Below, piece by piece: positions 1-9,488 of a stretch of 12,884 bases of DNA. The notes beneath the pieces were generated by a model. The model was given only the letters and a program-made list of their open reading frames with translations. It made no database searches and was not told where the DNA came from. Made by a program: the position numbers and the translations under genes. Positions within the stretch are counted from its first letter, which is position 1. Each line of letters starts with the position of its first letter. The DNA comes from Haliea sp. (GTDB lineage Bacteria > Pseudomonadota > Gammaproteobacteria > Pseudomonadales > Halieaceae): positions 1-12,884 of the forward strand of contig JADJAL010000054.1 of NCBI GenBank assembly GCA_016704305.1, in the 5' to 3' direction.

Positions 1-153
1 GTTGCGGCAGAATCCCGCCAGGTTCATCAGGTCGATGTTCTGCACGTCCTTGCGGCTGTCGAGATGCGCCAGCAGGCGACGGAAAACCGCCGCCTCGATG
101 TTCGTTTCGACATTCGTTTCGAGATTCGTTTCGATAGGATCAGTTTCGCTCAT
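1..153 (-). CDS. DUF1244 family protein, N-terminal part (runs off the window)
   Basis: The gene begins at the ATG at 153-151 and stays open for 51 codons to the window edge, so only the N-terminal half is visible. The segment ending DVQNIDLMNLAGFCRN matches what I know of the small DUF1244 proteins (about 100 residues, widespread in Proteobacteria, function unknown). A clear ribosome-binding site, AGGAGA, lies 8 nt upstream, which supports this start. Residues 7-18 are three copies of a four-residue unit, IETN/LETN/VETN, encoded by a 12-bp tandem repeat; this acidic, polar leader precedes the conserved part and is probably a lineage-specific extension. The start lies 29 nt after the restored stop of the SDR gene, so the two are probably co-transcribed. 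I cannot assign a function. Confidence 0.75.
   Translation of the reverse strand, partial: MSETDPIETNLETNVETNIEAAVFRRLLAHLDSRKDVQNIDLMNLAGFCRN
97..132. repeat. 12-bp tandem repeat, three copies
   Basis: Three adjacent 12-bp units on the plus strand, gatgttcgtttc, gacattcgtttc and gagattcgtttc, lie inside the N-terminal codons of the DUF1244 gene. The unit is a multiple of three, so copy-number change would lengthen or shorten the protein leader without breaking the frame. Confidence 0.8.
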
Positions 154-173
154 GGGCATATCTCCTGCCTGCG

Positions 174-196
174 ACATGCCGATCAGATCGGCATGT
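174..196. repeat. Perfect 23-nt palindrome at the end of the SDR gene
   Basis: The 11-nt arms acatgccgatc (174-184) and gatcggcatgt (186-196) are exact reverse complements around a single central base. The palindrome covers the restored stop codon of the SDR (185-183) and lies just upstream of the DUF1244 ribosome-binding site. There is no T run after it on either strand, so it is not a standard intrinsic terminator. It could be a protein-binding dyad or an RNA processing hairpin; the sequence does not decide. Confidence 0.6.
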
Positions 197-975
197 ATTC
201 CCCACCGTTGACATCCAGTGCCGCGCCGGTGACGACGCTGGAATAATCCGAGCCAAAGAAGATCGCCGCCTTGGCGCATTCGCCGTCATCGGGAATCACG
301 CCCAGCGGGATGCTGCGCCGTGACCTCGGCAATCAATTCCTGCTGGCTCTTGCCGGTGGCCTTGGCCTGCCAGGAAAAATACCCTTCCACGCTCGGTCCC
401 CACATCCAGCCCATGTGGCAGCTGTTGACGCGGATATTGTATTTCCCCAGTTCCAGCGCCAGGTGCTTGGTGGCACAGCGCAGGGCTGACTTGGATGCGC
501 CATAGCCGGCCTGCGTGGCGAGCGGCTTGTGCTCCACCATCGTGGCGATCATCACGATGGCGCCGCCACCGCTTTTCTTCATATGCGGAACGCAGGCCTG
601 GGTGAGGTACATGGTGCCGAAAAAGTTGACGTCCATCGCCCGCCGCCAACCATCCATGCTGGCCGATTCTATCGGCTCGAAGCTGCCGGGGTCGTAAGCG
701 CTGTTGAACAGCACATCGATGCGCCCGAATTCCGCCGCCGCGCGATCGGCCAGTGCCTGGCACTGCGCCTGGTCGGAAATATCCGTGACCACCTTCAGTA
801 CAGCTGTACCCAGGCCCAGTGCATTAATCTCCTGCTCCGCAACGTCCAGTTTGGCCGCAGTGCGCGCCGCCAGCACCACCGCCTTCGCACCTTCTTTGGC
901 TGCCAGCGTCGACAACTCCTGTCCGAGGCCAGGGCCGATACCGGACACAATCACCACTTTATCTTTCAGCAACAT
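183..975 (-). CDS. Short-chain dehydrogenase/reductase (SDR), one frameshift near the C-terminus
   Basis: A classical-type SDR: an NAD(P)-dependent oxidoreductase of unknown substrate, probably cytosolic. The Rossmann glycine motif is at residues 11-18 (SGIGPGLG), the active-site Asn is in DVNFFG near residue 117, and the YxxxK pair is Y158/K162 (YGASK). The usual catalytic Ser, 13 residues before the Tyr, is Thr145 here, and the family NNAG motif reads NSAY (91-94). The uncorrected frame stops at 286. Removing one base from the GGG run at 307-309 restores a typical SDR C-terminus (ending DVNGGEYMPI) that stops at 185-183, giving about 263 residues, a normal length. The start ATG at 975 has GGAG 10 nt upstream. 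It follows dnaE after 119 nt, in a place often held by accA in related genomes. Confidence 0.88.
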
Positions 976-1094
976 CGCACATTTCTCCGCTTGGATAGGT
1001 TGAAGGGAAGTGAGTTTACAATCTTATGGCGTGGGTGGGTGGCAGGATTTCAGCGGTAATGCACGCATCGGCAAAGCACTCGACGATAGTGCAA

Positions 1095-4589
<3,495 letters not shown>

Positions 4590-4652
4590 GCACGAATTCT
4601 ACGCGACTTGTCCGCGCTGTTGCCACCAAAGCAGTAGCATAAGGTGTACTGC

Positions 4653-5252
4653 CTACGGTGTGGACAGCAGTTTTTTTACCGGCCCGAAGCTGCGGCGATG
4701 CACTGGCGTCACGCCGAGCGTCAGCAGGGCCTGCAGGTGTGCCGCTGTCGGGTAGCCCTTGTGGGTCGCGAAACCATAACCCGGATACAGCGCTTCCAAT
4801 TCGATGAGCGCACTGTCCCTGTAAACCTTGGCGAGAATGGAGGCAGCGGCGATCGCGGGCACCCGGTCATCACCGCGCACCACTGCCTCCGAAGCATACT
4901 GCCAGCGCGGCAGGCGGTTGCCGTCCACCAGTACATAGCCGGGCTGCGGTTTCAGTGCCTGCACCGCGCGGTGCATCGCCAACAGCGACGCCTGCAGGAT
5001 ATTCAGTTCGTCGATCTCGGCCACTGTGGCACTGGCGATGGACCATGCCAGCGCGCGCTCGCGAATCAGCTGCGCCAGTTCTTCACGGCGTGTCGCTGTG
5101 AGTTTCTTGGAATCGCGCAAACCCTCTATGGGTCGCAACGGGTCGAGGATGACCGCCGCCGCGACTACCTCGCCTGCCAGCGGTCCGCGGCCCACCTCAT
5201 CCACACCTGCGAGATCGGCCCCGTGGTAATCGACTGCGAATAAATCGTTCAT
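4653..5252 (-). CDS. rnhB: Ribonuclease HII
   Basis: Endonuclease that cuts the RNA strand of RNA-DNA hybrids and initiates removal of single ribonucleotides from DNA. The protein is 199 residues from the ATG at 5252 (E. coli RnhB is 198). The type 2 RNase H active site is complete: D18/E19 in AGVDEVGRGPLAG, D110 in YVLVDGNRLP and D146 in ASILAKVYRDS. The C-terminal HKGYPTAAHLQAL and HRRSFGPVK motifs are also present. The frame is open upstream to a TTG at 5297, but those 15 codons run into the repeat region and look unlike RNase HII, so I prefer the internal ATG even though no ribosome-binding site is evident before it. In related genomes this gene follows lpxB. Here it follows about 530 bp of repeats, so its promoter must lie in or upstream of them. 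Confidence 0.95.
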   Translation of the reverse strand: MNDLFAVDYHGADLAGVDEVGRGPLAGEVVAAAVILDPLRPIEGLRDSKKLTATRREELAQLIRERALAWSIASATVAEIDELNILQASLLAMHRAVQALKPQPGYVLVDGNRLPRWQYASEAVVRGDDRVPAIAAASILAKVYRDSALIELEALYPGYGFATHKGYPTAAHLQALLTLGVTPVHRRSFGPVKKLLSTP

Positions 5253-5298
5253 TGCGGGATGCACAGCATGGCTGGTTGCTGGCTCTGCTTGCGACAAA

Positions 5299-5400
5299 CG
5301 TATTTGGATCGTGCCAGTGATCGGCGCTGGGCGACGCAGACGTATCTAGATCGTGCCAGCGATCGGCTGGGCGACACAGAAGTATTTGGATCGTGCCAGC
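5299..5400. repeat. 40-42-bp tandem repeat, about 2.5 copies
   Basis: Copy 1 is 5299-5340 (42 bp), copy 2 is 5341-5380 (40 bp) and a partial copy 3 is 5381-5400. Each starts with a version of cgtatttggatcgtgccag, then continues gatcggc, ctgggcgac and caga. Copies 1 and 2 differ by a 2-bp indel and a few substitutions. The first bases overlap the optional upstream extension of rnhB. The third copy runs directly into hairpin B. Confidence 0.85.
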
Positions 5401-5461
5401 GCGGGGAAGCCATTTCGCCTGCTTCCCCGATACTCGCAGACGAAATGGCTTCCCCACCTGG
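5396..5461. repeat. Hairpin B: 15-bp perfect arms with conserved core
   Basis: Arms ggggaagccatttcg (5403-5417) and cgaaatggcttcccc (5441-5455) are exact reverse complements. On the minus strand the stem continues inward as TCTGC/GCAGG (one G.T wobble) and encloses the 13-nt loop GAGTATCGGGGAA. After a small internal loop, CCAG (5396-5399) pairs with CTGG (5458-5461). An alternative fold, ggggaagc (5403-5410) with gcttcccc (5421-5428), is also possible. There is no T run, so this is not an ordinary terminator. Confidence 0.85.
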
Positions 5462-5464
5462 AGC

Positions 5465-5487
5465 CTCGTTCCGAGCGTCTGAACGAG
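5465..5487. repeat. Small hairpin, 7-bp perfect stem
   Basis: ctcgttc (5465-5471) and gaacgag (5481-5487) are exact reverse complements around the 9-nt loop cgagcgtct. It sits just right of hairpin B. There is no T run, and its role is unknown. Confidence 0.5.
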
Positions 5488-5519
5488 TTAGGTGATATGA
5501 CGAACGCATGGAATTTGAG

Positions 5520-5583
5520 CTCGGGTGCCAGAATACCGCGCGGGGCAGGGGTTCGAATGCCGAAAAATGGCACGGAGCAAGGG
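5520..5583. repeat. Degenerate 32-bp direct repeat leading into hairpin A
   Basis: Segments 5520-5551 and 5552-5583 align without gaps at about 21 of 32 positions, and a third start (ttcgggtgtc) follows at 5584 with the same 32-bp spacing, inside the left arm of hairpin A. The shared marks are a tcgNNtgcc head and a gcaRggg tail. The similarity is modest, so this is a weaker call than the tandem repeat at 5299-5400. Confidence 0.5.
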
Positions 5584-5657
5584 TTCGGGTGTCGGGTGTG
5601 CAATTCGTCCGCGAGTATCGGGGAAGCGGGCGAATTGCACACCCGGCATCCAAACCC
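5581..5657. repeat. Hairpin A: long stem-loop sharing its core with hairpin B
   Basis: Arms cgggtgtgcaattcg (5593-5607) and cgaattgcacacccg (5631-5645) are exact reverse complements. Inward, TCCGC/GCGGG adds five pairs around the 13-nt loop gagtatcggggaa. Outward, gggttcgggtgt (5581-5592) pairs with gcatccaaaccc (5646-5657), with one C/A mismatch and two G.T wobbles. The whole stem is about 32 pairs. The loop is identical to that of hairpin B, which lies in the opposite orientation. Confidence 0.85.
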
Positions 5658-5782
5658 GGTGATCGCCCAACCACTGGCCAACCGAAACACTCCGAATACA
5701 AAGGCAGCACTGCAAACGACCACTCCCACGAGTGCCTTGACAAATCGACCGACTTGCCCAGCAACCCATCGAACGCAAACCA

Positions 5783-6210
5783 CTAACGGTCCGCGCAGAG
5801 AATCGTCGCGGCAGCGGCCAACTCGCCGTCCACGTCGGAGCTCACCTCGAACTTCCATATCCCGCGCCGCTGCGACAGCACTGCGGCACGCAACATCACC
5901 CGGTCACCCGGCACAGGGGCGCCGGAAGCGCATCGTCGGCACCGGCGAAATAGTAGGTGGAACCGTCTTCATTGGTTTTACCCTGGCTGCAAAAGCCGAG
6001 GATACCAGCGGCCTGCGCCATCGCTTCCAGCAGCAGCACGCCTGGAAAAATGGGGTTGTCGGGGAAATGCCCGTTAAAAAACGGCTCATTCACCGACAGG
6101 TTTTTATAGGCGACGATAGAGTGGCCGGCATTTACCTCGACCACGCGATCAACTAACAGGAAAGGGTAGCGATGAGGCAGATACTTGCGAATATCCGTGA
6201 CATCCATCAT
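5783..6210 (-). CDS. fabZ: 3-hydroxyacyl-ACP dehydratase FabZ, two frameshifts
   Basis: Dehydrates 3-hydroxyacyl-ACP to trans-2-enoyl-ACP in fatty acid elongation (cytosol, type II FAS). It has the single hot-dog fold with LPHRYPFLLVDRV at 11-23, catalytic His48 in NEPFFNGHFP and Glu62 in LLLEAMAQAAG. The ORF as it stands ends after about 104 residues. Restoring 2 bases (GCGC to GCGCGC, 5928-5931) and removing a T (5915 on the plus strand) recovers DDARFRRPVPGDRVMLRAAV and a normal C-terminus (ending ATILCADR), with stop TAG at 5785-5783 and 142 residues in all, a usual FabZ length. The start is the first of two ATGs (6210 or 6207), with GGAG upstream. It sits alone between a terminator after skp and the repeat region, without lpxD before it or lpxA after it. 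A genuine pseudogene cannot be excluded but is less likely, given similar breaks in dnaE and bamA. Confidence 0.92.
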
Positions 6211-6224
6211 CGAATTTACTCCAT

Positions 6225-6269
6225 AAAAAAAGGGGAACTCAACAGACCCGAACGATCTGCGGGTTCCCC
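6225..6269 (-). terminator. Intrinsic terminator between skp and fabZ
   Basis: Read on the minus strand, GGGGAAC (6269-6263) pairs with GTTCCCC (6238-6232) and is followed at once by seven Ts (6231-6225). The 24-nt interior can form a further 4-bp helix (CAGA/TCTG). The hairpin starts 9 nt after the skp stop and the T run ends 14 nt before the fabZ start. It would end a bamA-skp transcript, leaving fabZ dependent on read-through or on a promoter inside skp. Confidence 0.8.
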
Positions 6270-6277
6270 GTCGTGCG

Positions 6278-6796
6278 TTACTTCGGTGCCAGCTGGTTCA
6301 GCTTGTCGGTCACCGTGGCAGTGATGCTGTAACTGGGTTCGGCATGTATGACAGCGTTGCGCTGCAGCAACAGGCCGATACCTTCTTTTTCAATGATTTC
6401 GCGCAGTACTTCCTGCACCTTGGGTGCCATCTCCTGCAACAGCGCCTGGCCTACGGTCTGCTCCGCCTGTTGCAGCTTGCTGGTCACATGTTCCAGATCT
6501 TCCTGCATGCTGTTCAGCTTATTCTGCGCCGCGACCTTCTGGTCCTGGCTCATCACTGCCGCATCCTTCTGGAACGTTTTGAGCAGTGCTTCGCCCTCGG
6601 TCTTGATGCGGTCATACTCCGCCTTGTTTTTCTTGTACTCTGCCTGGTCGCGAACTTCACCCAGGCGCTTCTGGGCATAGTCCGTTTGCAGGATCGCCCC
6701 CTGGACATCCACGACGGCGATCTTTTCCGCCGCCAAGGCCAGCGCAGGTACAGACAGCGCAACAACAGCAAGTGCTACTTTAAGTAATCTAGACAC
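6278..6796 (-). CDS. skp: Periplasmic outer-membrane protein chaperone Skp/OmpH
   Basis: Skp is a trimeric periplasmic holdase that binds unfolded outer-membrane proteins after Sec export and passes them toward the BAM complex. I chose the GTG at 6796 as start: GGAGGG lies 5 nt upstream, and it yields a clean signal peptide (SRLLKVALAVVALSVPALALA, cleavage near residue 22) that an upstream start would bury. The mature part opens with EKIAVVDVQGAILQTDYAQKRL, the conserved Skp strand. A long charged helical region with coiled-coil character, rich in K, E and Q, forms the tentacle, and the tail VTDKLNQLAPK closes the protein. Length is 172 residues (usual 160-180). It lies 33 nt after bamA and ends just before an intrinsic terminator. 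In most relatives lpxD follows directly; here it does not. Confidence 0.93.
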   Translation of the reverse strand: MSRLLKVALAVVALSVPALALAAEKIAVVDVQGAILQTDYAQKRLGEVRDQAEYKKNKAEYDRIKTEGEALLKTFQKDAAVMSQDQKVAAQNKLNSMQEDLEHVTSKLQQAEQTVGQALLQEMAPKVQEVLREIIEKEGIGLLLQRNAVIHAEPSYSITATVTDKLNQLAPK

Positions 6797-6829
6797 ATTT
6801 CCCTCCAGTGATAAACAAACTAACAAATG

Positions 6830-9396
6830 TTAGAACCCGCGGCCCAGTGTGAACTGGAATACTTCTTCCTGATCGTAGTCGCCGGAATTAAGCGGCTTGG
6901 CGAGGCTGAACGACATCGGGCCAAAGCCGGTAATCCATGTCAACCCGACGCCAGCGGAGTAACGCAACTCGCCGAAATCCAGGTCGTAGCACGCAGCCTG
7001 GGTTTCACCGCAGTCGTCATCAAACACGTTGCCGGCGTCCAGGAAGAATCCGGTGCGTATTTGGCTCTGATCCTTGATAAAGGGCAAGGGAAATAACAGC
7101 TCTGCGCTACCTTCCACGAGAATATTCCCGCCAAACGGGTCAACCTCGTCGTCAATCTGGTAGTAGACGAGCTTTCCATCCGTGGTGTAGTACGCGTACT
7201 GGTTGCCGAATGCCGTTGGGTTGCCGTCAGCGTCAATTGCGGTGACGGGCAGCGCAGCGGCATACACATCCGCTGGCGTGCTGCGTGGGCCCAGCGTGTT
7301 GCTCTCATAACCGCGCACCGAGCCAAAGCCGCCGGCGAAGAAGTTTTCATAAAACGGCAGTTCGTCCGAGCCGCCGTACGCGCCGCCGTAACCCAGTTCG
7401 GTGCGCAGGCGGAACGTCCAGGTGTCCAGCACGGGCACCGGGAAGTAGATCTCGCCGGCGTAGGTCAGTTTATAAAACTCCAGGTCCGACAATGGCACGG
7501 AGACCTCCAGCGCCACCGTCTGTGACGCGCCGCGCGTTGCCATGCGCCCGCGGTTCAGGGTCGACTGTGTCCAGCTGCTGGTCATCGTGTAATTGAGGAA
7601 TTCATTGCCATTTTCATCGAGAAACCCCTGGGCGTTCAGCACTGCTGCGGCATCGACGGGCAGGTCACTGATGGGTTGCACGACTTCCGGGGCACTGTAT
7701 GTGCCATCGCCATTCGAATTACTCACAAACCAGTTCACACCATCCTGCAGGCGCGGGCTGGCCTCGATTTCCTGCACCGCATACTGGCCGGTGTTGATGT
7801 CTGTATTTGCCACGCCGAAGCTGAAACCGAGGCGCTCGGTCTCCTTGATCGGGTAGCCGAAGTTCATCGCGGCACCCAGCGTATTGGTGCTGTAGTTCGC
7901 CACGTTGACCTCGTCGAGATCGGTGGAGCGATAGAACACGTTGAAGCCACGGCTTACCCCATCCTCGGTAAAGTAGGGGTTGGTGTAACTGAAATTGTAG
8001 AAATCCTGGTAGCGCGAGGAGTTAAGGCCGACGCCGATGCGCTTGCCGGTGCCCATGAAATTGTCCTGTTCCAGGTTCAATCCGAGAATGATCCCGGCGT
8101 CCTGCGCGAAGCCGATGCTGGCGCCGATGCTGCCGGAGGATTGCTCTTCCACCGTGTATTCCACATCAATGAGGTCATCGTAGCCGGCCACCCCAGGCGT
8201 CTCCACCGTCGCCTTGCTGAAATAGCCGAGCCGCTCCAGGCGTACCCTGGATTGCTCGATCGCGGCGGCAGACGCCGGCGCGCTCTCCATCTGCCGCATC
8301 TCGCGCCGCAGCACATCGTCAGCGGTTTTCTGGTTGCCTTTAAAACTTATCCGACGTACGTACGTGCGCTTGCCGGGATCCACGAAAAACTTCATCGCGA
8401 CGGTATTTTTCTCGTCATTGACTTCGGGGATGCCGGTCACCTTGGCAAAATTGTAGCCCTCGTCACCCAGGCGGCGTGTCAGGTTTTCCTCGGAATTCGT
8501 GACCATGATCTGGGAGAACACCTGCCCTTCGGAAACCAGCAGGAAGCGGCGCAGGTCATCCTCTGGCAACACCAGGTCGCCGGACAGATCGACGGAACTG
8601 ACCGTGAACTTCTCGCCCTCGGTGATATTGGCTGTGATGAAAACTTCTTTCTTGTTGGGCGATACCGACACCTGCGTGGAATCGATGCTGAATTCCAGAT
8701 AGCCCCTGTCCATGTAATAGGAGGTGAGGGTCTCCAGGTCGCCGGTCAGCTTTTCCTTGGAATATTTGTCATCGTTGGTGAAGAACGAAAGCCAGCCTGT
8801 GGTCTGCAGCTCAAACTCGGCCTGCAACTCCTCATCGGTAAAGACCTCATTGCCCACCACGTTGATGTGCTTGATTGCGGCGACAGTGCCCTCGTCCACA
8901 TCGATGTTAACGGTGACGCGGTTGCGCGGCTCGGGAATGACCTCGGTCTCGATGGTCGCATCATGTAGCGACCCTGCAGCACGTACTGGCGCTGCAGTTC
9001 CAGCTGCATGCCCTCCAGTGTGGAACGCTGGAACACCTGGCCCACGGACAGGCCCGCGCCTTTCAGGCCCTCCAGCAGCGCCTCGGTCTCAATCGCCTTG
9101 TTGCCCTCGATATTGATCTCGCTGATGCTCGGCCGTTCGGTGACAACCACCACCAGCACATTGCCGTCCTGGCCGATACGGATATCATCGAAATTCCCGG
9201 TAGAGAACAAACTGCGCGTGGCCGCCCGGATCGTGCGTTCATCGACAGTGTCGCCCACCGCGAACGGCAGCGCGGCAAACACCGTGCCGGCAGAGATTCG
9301 CTGCAAGCCTTCCACGCGAATGTCGGAGATGACAAATGACTGTGCAGCGGCGAAAGGCGCGATCAACAGCAGCACCAGTGCCATTACTTTCGGCAT
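6830..9396 (-). CDS. bamA: Outer-membrane protein assembly factor BamA, one frameshift
   Basis: Core of the BAM complex, which folds beta-barrel proteins into the outer membrane. I prefer the ATG at 9396: it gives a signal peptide (MPKVMALVLLLIAPFAAA) with cleavage near residue 18. The frame is open to a GTG at 9426, which would add ten residues. POTRA repeats start at residue 20 (FVISDIRVEGLQRIS). An indel between 8964 and 8960 (two extra bases or one missing) breaks POTRA2 after LQRQYVLQGRY; correction restores ATIETEVIPEPRNRVTVNID. Five POTRA domains are followed by the Omp85 barrel, with the loop 6 motif GSVRGYESNTLGP (near residue 690) and a final FQFTLGRGF ending in the C-terminal aromatic of outer-membrane barrels. 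At about 855 residues it is longer than E. coli BamA (810), partly through one long barrel loop. The neighbours rseP and skp fit its envelope role. Confidence 0.96.
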
Positions 9397-9430
9397 GTAT
9401 TTAATCAAAGTCTTCCCATTTGCCACAGAA

Positions 9431-9458
9431 GTCGCAGGTTGCAGGTTGCAAGTTGCAG
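9431..9458. repeat. 7-bp tandem repeat (GTTGCAG), four copies
   Basis: Four adjacent heptamers, gtcgcag, gttgcag, gttgcaa and gttgcag, fill the short gap between rseP and bamA. On the minus strand they read as CTGCAAC-type units just upstream of the bamA start region. They fall outside any coding frame I accept. Confidence 0.8.
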
Positions 9459-9488
9459 ATAGCCATCATGTTTTTATCCACCCGGCCG

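Larger units (their letters stand above)
5253..5782. other. Gene-free repeat region between fabZ and rnhB
   Basis: These 530 bp contain no recognisable gene where lpxA and lpxB would normally be. They hold, in plus-strand order, a 40-42-bp tandem repeat (5299-5400), hairpin B (5396-5461), a small hairpin (5465-5487), a degenerate 32-bp repeat (5520-5583) and the long hairpin A (5581-5657). The last 125 bp before fabZ (5658-5782) hold nothing I recognise. Several frames on both strands stay open by chance; their translations are low-complexity echoes of the repeats (for example GEAISSASIGEAGEMAS) and match no family I know. Confidence 0.7.

Noticed and set aside
976..1094. A promoter for the SDR gene between it and dnaE
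   Set aside because: TTGTAA with CTATCC at 17-nt spacing is too far from consensus to call, and no terminator after dnaE separates the two genes.
5299..5400. Sigma-54 promoters, because TGGCACG recurs on the minus strand
   Set aside because: The second element (TTGC at the correct spacing) is absent in every copy.
5299..5461. A CRISPR-like array
   Set aside because: The 40-42-bp units are directly adjacent with no unique spacers, and no cas gene is present.
5396..5657. Integron attC sites, since these are also imperfect palindromes
   Set aside because: attC sites keep conserved ends and a variable centre; here the centre is conserved and the arms vary. No integrase or paired core sites are seen.
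5346..5858. A 170-codon minus-strand frame with a hydrophobic stretch (ALVGVVVCSAAFVFGVF) that could pass for a small membrane protein
   Set aside because: Its first third overlaps the real fabZ C-terminus in another frame and the rest is translated hairpin and tandem repeat. Other frames here are also open, so openness carries little weight.
7676..8968. A 430-codon open frame on the plus strand
   Set aside because: Antisense to bamA, with no motif or ribosome-binding site supporting it.
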